Origin: an uncultured Bacteroidia bacterium
GTDB lineage: Bacteria; Bacteroidota; Bacteroidia; Bacteroidales; Prolixibacteraceae
Reading direction: 5' to 3'
Length of the DNA: 48,625 bases
Assembly (NCBI GenBank): GCA_903904515.1
Contig: CAIVCR010000011.1
Coordinates: 1 to 48,625, forward strand
Part shown: positions 1 through 8,904 of the stretch, piece by piece
Layout: the number at the start of each line of letters is the position of its first letter
How positions within the stretch are numbered: the stretch's first letter is position 1
The notes under the pieces: model-generated
Database searches by the model: none
What the model saw: the letters and a program-made list of their open reading frames with translations, nothing else
What the model was told of the DNA's origin: nothing
Made by a program: the position numbers and the translations under genes

Positions 1-30
1 AGGGGTGTAAGGCACAGATTGCTGGCCAAA

Positions 31-61
31 AGTCTCCCCTTTGGGGAGATTTAGAGGGGTC
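31..61. repeat. short palindromic dispersed-type repeat
   Basis: A perfect 7-bp hairpin (tctcccc, ttt, ggggaga) is followed by a short purine-rich tail ending in aggggtc. Elements of this look are scattered between genes in many Bacteroidota genomes. Only one copy is present here, so its repeat status rests on recognition, not on counting. Confidence 0.4.
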
Positions 62-120
62 AAAAAGGACAAAACTGGAATTTTAAGTAGTACATTATAT
101 CTTTTCTAGTACTTTATAGT

Positions 121-163
121 GACCCCTGACTGGTTTTCCGGAACCTGTCAGGGGTCTTTCTTT
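121..163 (+). terminator. rho-independent terminator of an upstream gene
   Basis: A perfect 10-bp stem (gacccctgac at 121-130 with gtcaggggtc at 147-156) encloses a 16-nt loop and is followed by tttcttt. It probably ends a plus-strand transcript that enters from outside the window. It separates that transcript from the acyl-CoA synthetase gene. Confidence 0.65.
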
Positions 164-294
164 GGGCAATCACGAATCAGAATTTTCGTCTGATTTAGTT
201 AAACTGTGGAAGTTTAACTATATGTCAAACAAAACTTTCCCTTTTGATTGGTTTATTTCCTGCAATTTTTACTTTTACTAAAAAATGTAAGACT

Positions 295-2082
295 ATGCCT
301 GTAAAACGCACCTTTGATATTCTCGAACATTGTCTTGAAAACAGCTCACGCCCCGATGCTGTATGCGGGAAATATGGCAATGAATGGATCCCTTTTAGTA
401 CGGCCCAGTTTGCCCGTCAATCGGAGTTGCTTGCATTGGGGCTAATGGCTTTGGGTCTGAAAAAGGGTGATCGTGTGGCAACTGTCTCAGGCAACCGTCC
501 TGAATGGAGTTTTGTTGACATGGCACTTTCAATGTCAGGGGCAGTGCATGTTCCTGTTTACCCCACGATCAGCGAAGAGGAATACCGTTACATTTTTGCA
601 CATGCCGAAACGCGGTTTGTATTTGTTTCCGATGATAAACTTTATAAGAAACTCAGCCCCATGATCGGGCAAATTGCAAGCCTTGAGCAGGTTTTTACAT
701 TTAATGCTGTTCCCGGTGCGACCAATATTGAATCGCTTTATCAGTTGGGAACTCAGCATGAGACAGAATTGGCACCGGTACTTCAGCAGATGAAGGACTC
801 GATCGAAGAGGATGAGATGGTTACCATGATTTATACATCAGGTACTACCGGTATCCCCAAGGGGGTTATGCTTTCTCACCGGAACCTGGTTTCAAATTTC
901 ACAGCACATGCCAATAATTTTGACCTGGGCACAGCCCATAAATCGATCTCCTTTCTCCCCTTGTGTCATATATTTGAGCGCATTGTCAATTATAATTTCC
1001 TCTACAAGGGAATTGGGGTTTACTACGTAGAGACTCTTGCACAGATCATGCCGGCAATAAAGGAGGTCCAACCCCATATATTCTGCGGTGTACCCCGGTT
1101 GCTGGAACGTGTTTACAACAGTATTCTCACAAAGGGAAAGCAGCTGACCGGGATTAAAAAGCGCCTCTTTTTCTGGGCTGTGGATCTTGGACGTATCTAT
1201 GAACACAATATGAAAATGTCTCCATGGTATCGGTTAAAACTTGCGATTGCCGATAAACTGATCTATTCGAAATGGCGTGCCGGATTAGGGGGAAACCTGC
1301 AGATTGTCGTTTCGGGAGGAGCCGCCTTACAGCCAAGAATTGCCCGCGTTTTCAGCGCTGCTAAGATTTATGTGCTGGAAGGATATGGATTGACTGAAAC
1401 ATCACCTGTTGTTGCAGTTGGAAATTTGCGCACCCTTGAGTTAAAGGTGGGTACCAATGGCCCGGTATTGCCGGGTGTTCAGGTGAAGATTGCAGCTGAT
1501 GGAGAGATTCTGACCAAGGGACCGAACCTAATGCTTGGGTATTACCGTGAGCCGGAACTCACTGCCGAAGTAATTGATAAGGAGGGATGGTTTCATACCG
1601 GAGACATCGGTATTCTGGACGAAGGGAAATATCTTAAGATCACCGACCGGAAGAAAGAGATGTTTAAACTTACCGGGGGCAAATATATTGCACCGCAAAT
1701 GATTGAAAATAAACTTAAAGAGTCGATGTTTATCGATCAGGTTATCGTGATTGGAGACCATGAGAAGTTTGCAAGTGCATTGATATCGCCGAACTTTGAG
1801 TATCTGCACGATTGGTGTTCTTCACATCAGATTCTTTTTAAGGATAACCTTGAGGTGATTAATCACCCGAAGGTGCAGGCTGAAATGCTAAAGGAGGTGA
1901 AGGAGATCAACAAAACGCTCGGTCAACATGAGGAGATCAAAAGATTCAGACTTATTGCCGATTCATGGAGCGCCCAGACGGGTGAACTGTCGCAAACGTT
2001 GAAGCTGAAACGGAAAGTAATTGAGGCCAAGTACAAAGGACTTATCGAAGAGATATTTGCCCCTTCACGCGAAGAAGATTGA
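295..2082 (+). CDS. long-chain fatty-acid--CoA ligase (AMP-binding)
   Basis: A 595-residue member of the ANL (adenylate-forming) superfamily. It would activate a fatty acid with ATP to the acyl-adenylate and pass it to CoA, at the cytoplasmic membrane. The phosphate-binding motif YTSGTTGIPKGV lies near residue 185, followed by YGLTETSPVV and the GWFHTGDIG and DRKKEMFKLTGGK motifs typical of long-chain acyl-CoA synthetases. The C-terminal TLKLKR segment carries the expected catalytic lysine region. Length is normal for the FadD/FAA1 branch. An in-frame TTG at 244 would add 17 residues that resemble nothing in the family, so the ATG at 295 is preferred. The gene appears monocistronic: a terminator lies upstream and a minus-strand gene converges downstream. 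Chain-length preference cannot be read from sequence. Confidence 0.93.
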   Translation: MPVKRTFDILEHCLENSSRPDAVCGKYGNEWIPFSTAQFARQSELLALGLMALGLKKGDRVATVSGNRPEWSFVDMALSMSGAVHVPVYPTISEEEYRYIFAHAETRFVFVSDDKLYKKLSPMIGQIASLEQVFTFNAVPGATNIESLYQLGTQHETELAPVLQQMKDSIEEDEMVTMIYTSGTTGIPKGVMLSHRNLVSNFTAHANNFDLGTAHKSISFLPLCHIFERIVNYNFLYKGIGVYYVETLAQIMPAIKEVQPHIFCGVPRLLERVYNSILTKGKQLTGIKKRLFFWAVDLGRIYEHNMKMSPWYRLKLAIADKLIYSKWRAGLGGNLQIVVSGGAALQPRIARVFSAAKIYVLEGYGLTETSPVVAVGNLRTLELKVGTNGPVLPGVQVKIAADGEILTKGPNLMLGYYREPELTAEVIDKEGWFHTGDIGILDEGKYLKITDRKKEMFKLTGGKYIAPQMIENKLKESMFIDQVIVIGDHEKFASALISPNFEYLHDWCSSHQILFKDNLEVINHPKVQAEMLKEVKEINKTLGQHEEIKRFRLIADSWSAQTGELSQTLKLKRKVIEAKYKGLIEEIFAPSREED

Positions 2083-2181
2083 TTTCGGAAAATTTAAAAA
2101 TACTTGTTTATTGTTTTTAATCTCTTATTTGGTGGTGTCAAAACAATGAAGGAATTTCATCCGGGTATAAAATATTGATTA

Positions 2182-2784
2182 TTAATGCCTTGAATAACGG
2201 AAGTTTCCAAATTTCAAGGATACAACGGCAGCAAACCCGTTCAGATCATCCGAAGTCAGATTGCTGTATTTGACATTTGCCGTATACCGGTAACTTGTTC
2301 CGATTCCCAGTTTGACATATCTCCGGATGTTGGCCTCAATCATCATTCCCGGTTCTGCAAAGAGAAAATTAGCGCTTCCTGTACTGACAGCTGTTGTTGC
2401 TCCTGTGCTTTTTAGTTGCCCGATGCCGGCCGAAAGGGGAAAGGAGAGGTGAATGTTCTGCAGCGGCCATAAGGTGTATTCCAGATGAAGACCACCCATC
2501 GCGACTTTAAGTTTGCCCCCGCCATTAGTTACTGGAAGAGATATGTTGTTTAAGACATAATTTCCGGATACCCCAACTGATAACTTTTTATTAATTATGA
2601 CGCCTGCGCCTATTCCGGCTATTTTGCTCGCAGTCAGGGCAATCTGGCTGTATTCGAAAGTGGGATTCAGGTATAATTTCAAATCCCTGGGTTTATCCTT
2701 AAACAACTTATCCATTGGATTTATTTGTCCGCTAAGGTTAAGAGCCCCTGAAATTAAAATTGTTATAATCAGTAATATCTTCAT
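2182..2784 (-). CDS. outer-membrane beta-barrel-like protein
   Basis: A 200-residue secreted protein. The N-terminus (MKILLIITILISGALNLSGQ) is a clear signal peptide. The rest alternates hydrophobic and polar residues in short strands rich in Gly and aromatic residues (for example IGAGVIINKKLSVGVSGNYV), typical of small 8-strand-like Bacteroidota outer-membrane barrels of the OMP_b-brl type. No enzymatic motif is visible. It converges with the acyl-CoA synthetase gene and stands alone. The protein ends in FRYSRH rather than a terminal aromatic, so the barrel assignment rests on overall pattern only. Function is unknown. Confidence 0.6.
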   Translation of the reverse strand: MKILLIITILISGALNLSGQINPMDKLFKDKPRDLKLYLNPTFEYSQIALTASKIAGIGAGVIINKKLSVGVSGNYVLNNISLPVTNGGGKLKVAMGGLHLEYTLWPLQNIHLSFPLSAGIGQLKSTGATTAVSTGSANFLFAEPGMMIEANIRRYVKLGIGTSYRYTANVKYSNLTSDDLNGFAAVVSLKFGNFRYSRH

Positions 2785-3031
2785 TGGAAATGAAATTAAG
2801 TTGAAATTAATTTTCGTTTAAAGATAGGAAATTAAGATCTTTTCAGAGGAGAATGGAATCAATTTTCGTGCTTTTCAGATGGTATTTGAAATTTGAAGGA
2901 AAAATCGGGGTAACTCTAGGGGATAAAAACGGTTCGGATAGAGGGAAATTCACTCATTTTTGTTAATTTTCGGAATCCGGGCGCCTAAGATTTGTTTCCG
3001 GATCAAATCGGGTTTTAATTATCCATATATC

Positions 3032-3425
3032 ATGAAAATAAATACTAATCGCTGGAATAAATTCAGATATACCCTTTATGCACCCGGATACGATCTTATG
3101 GGTCGCTACTTCAAAGATCCCAGGAAGCGATCAGTTGAATCATTGAATATAAAACCGGGGGATAAAGTGCTTATTATCGGGGCAGGAACCGGCCTGGATC
3201 TTGAGTTTATACACCCTGAATGTGAAATAACAGCTATAGATATTACCCCTTCAATGATTCAACGAATTAAAGTTCAAAATGCTTAACATATTTGCAAATT
3301 TCTTTTTCACCGATATTACCAGACATTTTGAACCAATCCAGTCTCAGACAGACTTAATCGCTGTACAAGATGTTGATTCCGGGTTTAATGGCAACTTCAG
3401 AAGGATATTATTGACAAAAAAATAA
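3032..3425 (+). pseudogene. class I SAM methyltransferase with internal deletion
   Basis: The first reading frame (ATG 3032 to stop 3286, 84 residues) starts like UbiE-type methyltransferases and contains the SAM motif I (VLIIGAGTGLDLEF) and the acidic end of strand 2 (ITAIDITPSM). It then stops abruptly. A second frame, shifted by one base, begins at 3279 and encodes 48 residues (MLNIFANFFFTDITRHFEPI... ending NFRRILLTKK, stop at 3425). These match the expected C-terminal end of the same kind of enzyme. The middle, roughly 80-90 residues with motifs II-III and the substrate region, is missing. The simplest reading is one gene that lost its centre by deletion, leaving two out-of-frame remnants. 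The remnants are not expected to be catalytic. Confidence 0.75.
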
Positions 3426-3496
3426 ATATGATTTTAGATTTTAAAAGAATATTCATTGTTCCAAAAAAATGACGACTAAATTTGTTTGAAAAGGTT

Positions 3497-3504
3497 TAAT
3501 TTTG
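3497..3504 (+). promoter_or_regulatory. candidate -7 box for NmrA-type gene
   Basis: TAATTTTG fits the Bacteroidota -7 consensus TAnnTTTG exactly. No good -33 TTTG lies at the usual 19-21 nt spacing, and the distance to the chosen start is about 127 nt, so this is tentative. Confidence 0.3.
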
Positions 3505-3631
3505 TGATGCTAAATTTCAGGCTCTCGTTGCTGTTTTATACGTGAGTAATTTGATTCAAAGGGTTTCTGAAGGTTTAGAGAATTCGCATGGATCTTTGCT
3601 GATCGTATCGAAACCGAACTTTATTTTGTTT

Positions 3632-4558
3632 ATGGAGAAGATTTTAATTACCGGGGCAACCGGCAATGTAGGCTTAAGCACACTTAAGTTGCTGGAAAGT
3701 CGAAATTATCCTGACGTTGAGGTTGTTGCTGCTGTGCGTGACATTGAACGGGCAAAAAAAAATGAAGGGATGGCTAATTGTCAATTCTGTCATTTTGAGT
3801 TTGATGAACCGGCAACCTATGATAAAGCACTCGAGGGAGTCACTCAGATTGTGCTGATTCGTCCAAACCAGGTTTCGGATGTTTCCCGTTATATTTTCCC
3901 CTTTCTGGCAAGAGCTGAGAAGGCGGGGGTGAAACATATTGTTTTTGTTTCCATTGTTGGAGCAGAGAGAAACCGGATTTTTGCCAATCACCGGACAGAA
4001 AACCACTTTAAAAAGGTAAATATCCCTTCAACAATTCTACGTCCTTCGCTATACATGCAGAATTTGACGTCTCTTCATCGTCATGATATTCAGTATAATG
4101 ATAAAATGATTATTCCTGCAGGGCAGGGGTGTGTAAATTATATCGATGTCAGGGATGTGGCCGAAGTGATTGTTGCCGTATTAATGAATCCGGTTAACGA
4201 GAATAGGGCCTATGAGCTTACTGGTCCTGAGCCTCTCGATTTTTACCAGATTGCCAAACTATTTTCAGAAGAACTGGGGCGTGAAATAAAATATACGCGT
4301 CCATCTACAATTCGGTTTGTGCGTCAAAAGTTGCTCGATAAAAAGCAGTTACTTTATGTTGTGACCCTTTCGCTGCTCTATTCTGCGGCACGGGGTGGCA
4401 AGATGAATTACAGCAATGATGTATTTAAATCGATCACCGGGCACGACCCTCGTAATTTGGCTGATTTTATTCACGAATACAGGGAAAGCTGGATAAAACC
4501 GGATAGCTCTTTAGAACCTGTTAAACCCCGCCGGAGGCTACGCCGCCGCCACTTATAG
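3632..4558 (+). CDS. NmrA/atypical SDR family NAD(P)-binding protein
   Basis: A 308-residue atypical short-chain dehydrogenase. The N-terminal KILITGATGNVG is the Rossmann TGxxGxxG motif of the NmrA/HSCARG-like branch. It is followed by a conserved DVAEVIVAVL segment and a C-terminal helix that fits the usual ending near HEYRESW. Such proteins bind NAD(P) and act as redox sensors or oxidoreductases; the substrate is not predictable. An upstream ATG-less extension from 3542 is unlikely because the Rossmann strand begins directly at the ATG at 3632. The last about 20 residues (PVKPRRRLRRRHL) are oddly basic and are encoded by a GC-rich ccgccgg/gccgccgcc stretch. This looks like a repeat that has run into the 3' end of the gene. 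Confidence 0.82.
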   Translation: MEKILITGATGNVGLSTLKLLESRNYPDVEVVAAVRDIERAKKNEGMANCQFCHFEFDEPATYDKALEGVTQIVLIRPNQVSDVSRYIFPFLARAEKAGVKHIVFVSIVGAERNRIFANHRTENHFKKVNIPSTILRPSLYMQNLTSLHRHDIQYNDKMIIPAGQGCVNYIDVRDVAEVIVAVLMNPVNENRAYELTGPEPLDFYQIAKLFSEELGREIKYTRPSTIRFVRQKLLDKKQLLYVVTLSLLYSAARGGKMNYSNDVFKSITGHDPRNLADFIHEYRESWIKPDSSLEPVKPRRRLRRRHL

Positions 4559-4705
4559 CCATTATCGTCTTTTTCCCGTTATAAACCTTACTTTGGGCGA
4601 TGGTTAATACCACCTTTCAAGTCATCAGGTCACTTTGTGATTAAATAATCTCAGTGCACCTTATTTTAGACGCCAAATATCATTTAAAATAATACTGGAT
4701 TTCTG

Positions 4706-4713
4706 TATATTTA
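4706..4713 (+). promoter_or_regulatory. candidate -7 box for OmpA-domain gene
   Basis: TATATTTA (one base from TAnnTTTG) lies 23 nt before the start codon at 4736. An imperfect -33 element (TTTA at 4683-4686) is spaced 19 nt upstream. Weak but correctly placed. Confidence 0.3.
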
Positions 4714-4735
4714 TAGAAATCTAATTTTTACTGAT

Positions 4736-6040
4736 ATGAAAACGACGCAAATTTTTTTGATGTTATTTTTTTGTCTGGTATCCATTAGTCTGAAGGCTCA
4801 GATCGATGTTGAGAAGAAGGTCAATGATCAGGCAAAAAACAGAACGAACAAGAATGTTAATCAGGAGATTAACAAAGGGTTTAATGCAGTTGAAAGCGGT
4901 GTAAAAGGTCTTTTTAAGAAGAACAAGACAGCACCCCCGCCAGTTCAGAAACAAGTTAAGGATACTACCCGGAAGGTTCAAAATCAGAAGGCTCCGGTTG
5001 CTTCCACCACCACCACCACCACCACTCCAGCCGCTCCCTCACTTCAGTCCTTCTCCAAATATGATTTTGTTCCGGGAGATAAGGTGCTTTTATACGAAGA
5101 TTTCAGTCAGGATGCCGTGGGAGACTTCCCTGCACTTTGGACGACTGACGTTGCCGGTGAAGTGAATACGTTAAATATAGCTCCTGGTAACTGGTTTAAT
5201 CTGAACAGTACGGAAGGAACATACTGGCTAATGAAGGATATTGATTTTCCGAAGAATTTTATCATTGAATTCGATATTGTCCCCAAAAAAGGGGGAGCGC
5301 GGTACGCTGCCGACCTGGTGCTGTTCGGCGAAGATCGTCATAGCGAAATGGATAAAAATGGTGATCCGGGAAACTGTGGAATCCATATAACTATTGCAAA
5401 AACGTTATGGGATACCAAAGGGTATAAAAAAGGAGCTAATGAGAAACTTACCGGTTCATCATCGGTCAACCTGGTGCAGGAAGAAAAAGTAAACCATGTT
5501 ATCGTATGGGTTCAAAACCGTCGGGTCCGGATTTATCATCAGGGGGGAAAAGTTCTGGATGTGCCAACTAATATTTATGACGGCAGCAAATTCAGCCGCA
5601 TGTGTTTCAAACTCTACCGGGGAGCCTCTTGTGGTTCTTACCTTTCAAATATCAAAATAACAACGGCCGCCCCCGACACCCGGAATAAGTTGTTAACCGA
5701 AGGGAAGCTTATCACCTATGGCATTTACTTCGATGTAAACAAGGATATTGTAAAGCCGGAATCGTATGGAACCCTGAAAGATATTGCAACTATTCTGAAC
5801 GAAGTTCCCGATGTAAAAGTGAAAATCCTCGGGCATACGGATAGCGACGGACAGGATGCGGCTAACCTGGATCTTTCGAAACGGCGCGCCGCCTCGGTAA
5901 AAGCGGAACTTGCCAATTCGTTTGGTGTGAATGCTGATCGTCTGGAGACCGACGGTATGGGCGAATCTCAGCCGGTTGCTCCAAATGATTCACCTGTCAA
6001 TAAGGCACTTAATCGCAGGGTAGAGTTCGTTAAGCTCTAG
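4736..6040 (+). CDS. OmpA-family protein with jelly-roll-like domain
   Basis: A 434-residue envelope protein. A signal peptide ends near residue 22 (ISLKAQ). Residues 22-65 are charged and helical, with repeated Asn/Lys. A Thr-rich linker follows (seven Thr encoded by an acc tandem repeat at about 5004-5025). Residues about 115-310 form a beta-rich domain resembling LamG/concanavalin-like sugar-binding folds. The C-terminal about 105 residues are a peptidoglycan-binding OmpA domain: YFDVNKDIV, then ILGHTDSDG, LSKRRAASV and NRRVEF. The protein is probably anchored in the outer membrane or periplasm and touches peptidoglycan. The next gene starts 11 nt after the stop and is probably co-transcribed. 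The substrate of the middle domain is unknown. Confidence 0.8.
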   Translation: MKTTQIFLMLFFCLVSISLKAQIDVEKKVNDQAKNRTNKNVNQEINKGFNAVESGVKGLFKKNKTAPPPVQKQVKDTTRKVQNQKAPVASTTTTTTTPAAPSLQSFSKYDFVPGDKVLLYEDFSQDAVGDFPALWTTDVAGEVNTLNIAPGNWFNLNSTEGTYWLMKDIDFPKNFIIEFDIVPKKGGARYAADLVLFGEDRHSEMDKNGDPGNCGIHITIAKTLWDTKGYKKGANEKLTGSSSVNLVQEEKVNHVIVWVQNRRVRIYHQGGKVLDVPTNIYDGSKFSRMCFKLYRGASCGSYLSNIKITTAAPDTRNKLLTEGKLITYGIYFDVNKDIVKPESYGTLKDIATILNEVPDVKVKILGHTDSDGQDAANLDLSKRRAASVKAELANSFGVNADRLETDGMGESQPVAPNDSPVNKALNRRVEFVKL

Positions 6041-6051
6041 AAGAGTTAACT

Positions 6052-7083
6052 ATGAAACTTATCCTTCTAACTTTGTTTTGTGCAATCTGTGTCCAATATT
6101 CTGTTCATGCCCAGAACGACTTTCCGCTTATCACCGATCATCCGGGGACATTCAAACTTATTGACTGGGGCGTTTATACCCATTGGAATTGTGGTTTTAC
6201 AAAAGCTGAAACTTCCGCCAATTATCAGAAAATTATTGGCTTAACTGATTTGGTCCGTAAAAATGGGGCGTTTAATGATCAGAAAGGATTTGATTGCGAA
6301 ACCTACGTTTATGCAATAAATTGCCCTGATAAATATGGTTATGGAATCCCCAGTGAACTAAGTTTTGGTTTTGAAGATTGGTTCATGAACAAAGGAAAGC
6401 CAGGTAAATACAAAATTGAACCACCAAGCTGGAAAGTACAGGTGAATCATTTTAATAGTTTTTCCAATACCGGATCATATCCATATAGTACTCCAAAACC
6501 CACAGAAACACCCAGGGAGGGATTTAAGTATGAAAAATGGGTTAGTGCGGGTGCAAAAGTTTGTGGTTGCTTCTGTATCCCGGGTCCAAAGGAGGAACTG
6601 GGAAACGGGGTTGACAGGTATGGCAGCGAATTGATCGTTATTTACAACCCGGAAAGACCTCCTTATTACCTTCCTGTGAAATTCCGTGATCTTGCTGAAG
6701 GGATGATCGAATACTGGAAATTTCACCCGGATAAAATCCAATCAGATATGATCACAAAAATGATGGAAGGTGAGTATGCAAAATTCTCCGAAACCGAACG
6801 GGATGGATGGGCCTATAACAATACTTATGACGAACGCAGCCCCATATTGCAAATCACAACAACTCCGGGTAGCCAGCCGGTGGTGAGGTTAAATCCTGAA
6901 TACTGGAACAGGAAGCTGCCCCGCTCAGCGATTCAGGTGGTTACCTTTAATCGGCTGAGCGATACCAAAAGATATACCCAGGAAAAAGAGGAATGGCTTA
7001 AAAACAACTCGCCCGGGTATAGCCTTAATCGATTTATGGAAGCTTTGGATATTAATACGTTGGTTCCGGCAATTGATAAATAA
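6052..7083 (+). CDS. secreted protein of unknown function, cysteine-rich patch
   Basis: A 343-residue protein I do not recognise. It has a signal peptide (MKLILLTLFCAICVQYSVHA, cleavage near QN). The mature part is rich in Trp, Tyr and Pro, with several Cys: HWNCGF, FDCETYVYAINC and the cluster VCGCFCIPGP. These could form disulfides or bind metal. A segment ELIVIYNPERPPYYLPV and the following helix (LAEGMIEYWKFHPDKI) look like a compact globular domain. The gene starts 11 nt after the OmpA-domain gene, which suggests a joint envelope role. No catalytic signature can be named. Confidence 0.7.
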   Translation: MKLILLTLFCAICVQYSVHAQNDFPLITDHPGTFKLIDWGVYTHWNCGFTKAETSANYQKIIGLTDLVRKNGAFNDQKGFDCETYVYAINCPDKYGYGIPSELSFGFEDWFMNKGKPGKYKIEPPSWKVQVNHFNSFSNTGSYPYSTPKPTETPREGFKYEKWVSAGAKVCGCFCIPGPKEELGNGVDRYGSELIVIYNPERPPYYLPVKFRDLAEGMIEYWKFHPDKIQSDMITKMMEGEYAKFSETERDGWAYNNTYDERSPILQITTTPGSQPVVRLNPEYWNRKLPRSAIQVVTFNRLSDTKRYTQEKEEWLKNNSPGYSLNRFMEALDINTLVPAIDK

Positions 7084-7137
7084 ACTTTATCGTAGAAAGT
7101 GAGGGTCGGACTCAAAGTCCGGCTCTCACCGCTTCAA

Positions 7138-8904
7138 TCAACTCTCCCGTTTCCCGTGCAGAAGCAGGTTAACTGCGTCGTGCAGAGACCCTGCCTTAGT
7201 TACGGAACCGGAATTGACAAAGTAGATTTCATCGGCATTCTCAATTGTATTCAGGCGGTGGGCGATGATGATCCGTGTTGTACTTGCGGGTAATTTTTTC
7301 AGAATTTCCTCGAGTAATTGTTCAGTGACCGTATCGATATTGGCAGTTGCTTCGTCGAGAATAAGCAGTTCAGGTTGACGTAATACGGCGCGAATAAACG
7401 CAATCAGCTGCTTTTGACCCAGGCTTATTCCATCGCCGGAAGATTTTATTTCTGCGTTTAATCCCCCATCGAACCGTTCGAGTAATCCGTCTAATCCCGA
7501 TTCCGATAAAATCAGGGATAAAGCCTCATTCGAAATTTCATTATACAGCGTATTTCCATAAAGGATATTTTCGCGTATGGTCCCTGTAAAAAGAAACGGT
7601 TCCTGCAGGATGAATCCGATTTTGGAGGTGCGTGTTTCGATATCCATTGAACGGATATCTACTCCGTTCAGGATGATTTGGCCTGCTGTGGGGTCATACA
7701 GGCGGGCGATTAATGAGGCCGTTGTGGTTTTTCCTCCCCCTGTGGGACCTACAAATGCGTAGGTTTTGCCCTTTTCAAGGTCGAAACTTACATTTTTCAG
7801 GATCTCTTTTCCCGGGGTGTAGTAAAACGAAACATCCCGGAAAGATAACAGGCAGCATGTTTCCTCTTTTGAGGTTGGTTCAATAATATCGAGGTTGCTT
7901 TCAAGAACCAGGATCTGGGAGATCCGATCCCACCCTGCCAGTGCTACCTGGAAATTCGCCCAAAGGGAAGCTATCTGACGAAGCGGATTGTAAAATTGGG
8001 CAATGTAGGCCAGGAAGCTAATCAATAATCCAATCGAAAACTCCCCCGCTGCAATCAGGTAAATTCCAAATGTAAGCACGACCATTTGCCCTATGCTCGA
8101 GGAAAAACCATATACAGGGGTGAACATATTATTGGCGATGCCCGCCTTCACGGCAGTTTGGTAGTTTTCGGTATTGACCTCGTCAAACCGTTTGCGGAAA
8201 TAATCGCGGCGATTAAAGGCAACGATCACCTTGAAGTTATTGAGACTTTCCTGGATCTCGGCACTCAGGCTGCCTGTACTTCTCATGTTTTTTGAGTTCG
8301 TGCTTTTTACCCAGGGTGAAATTGCACGGGTGAAAATCCATAAAACAAGTGCCGGAGCCAATGCCGCCAATCCGAGTTTGAGATTGATGGAAAGTAAAAA
8401 GACTCCTGCTCCCACCATGGTGAAGATACTGCTCATAAACTGCACGAGTGACTGAGAAAAGAACAGATTGATTTTGTCGGTGTCGCTGTTTACCCTCGAA
8501 ATAAGATCACCAGCTTTATTCTGATTGAAAAAATCGATGGGAAGATCCTGGAGTTTATTGAAAATGGTGTTCCGCAGATTAAACAACATCCGCTGACCTA
8601 CACGACCCATTAACTGGGTCTGCGTGTACCCGCTCACCAGTGCCAGCGAGAAAACCCCCAGCAGAATAATTGAATACCTGATTACCCCCTCGTAATGTTT
8701 AGTAACGACAAAATTATCAACGGCATGTCCCATGAGATAAGGTGCGACAAGGTTTAGGCCTGCATTGATGAAAATAAAAAACATGGCGATATACAGGTTC
8801 TGGCGTTCTTCACCCATCAGGGCCATTAACCTTTTCAGGGTAGTGGTTGTACTCACCTTTTCATTGAATTGCGCCCCCTTTTTCAGATTGAGATTATAGT
8901 TCAT
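7138..8904 (-). CDS. ABC exporter half-transporter, subunit with altered signature motif
   Basis: A 588-residue MsbA/LmrA-like half-transporter: an N-terminal six-helix type IV exporter membrane domain (about residues 35-320) and a C-terminal ATPase. The ATPase has Walker A GPTGGGKTT, Q-loop ILQEPF, Walker B LLILDEATANID with the catalytic Glu, and the H-loop His in IIIAHRL. Its signature motif is altered: GISLGQKQ in place of LSGGQ. The neighbouring half-transporter has the complementary defects, so the two are expected to form a heterodimer in the inner membrane. The start codon overlaps the end of the upstream gene by 11 nt, indicating translational coupling. The exported substrate (lipid, drug or peptide) cannot be told from sequence. 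Confidence 0.92.
   Translation of the reverse strand: MNYNLNLKKGAQFNEKVSTTTTLKRLMALMGEERQNLYIAMFFIFINAGLNLVAPYLMGHAVDNFVVTKHYEGVIRYSIILLGVFSLALVSGYTQTQLMGRVGQRMLFNLRNTIFNKLQDLPIDFFNQNKAGDLISRVNSDTDKINLFFSQSLVQFMSSIFTMVGAGVFLLSINLKLGLAALAPALVLWIFTRAISPWVKSTNSKNMRSTGSLSAEIQESLNNFKVIVAFNRRDYFRKRFDEVNTENYQTAVKAGIANNMFTPVYGFSSSIGQMVVLTFGIYLIAAGEFSIGLLISFLAYIAQFYNPLRQIASLWANFQVALAGWDRISQILVLESNLDIIEPTSKEETCCLLSFRDVSFYYTPGKEILKNVSFDLEKGKTYAFVGPTGGGKTTTASLIARLYDPTAGQIILNGVDIRSMDIETRTSKIGFILQEPFLFTGTIRENILYGNTLYNEISNEALSLILSESGLDGLLERFDGGLNAEIKSSGDGISLGQKQLIAFIRAVLRQPELLILDEATANIDTVTEQLLEEILKKLPASTTRIIIAHRLNTIENADEIYFVNSGSVTKAGSLHDAVNLLLHGKRES

Noticed and set aside
244-294. TTG start for the acyl-CoA synthetase
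   Set aside because: The extra 17 residues are unlike the family, and an ATG at 295 precedes the conserved beginning.
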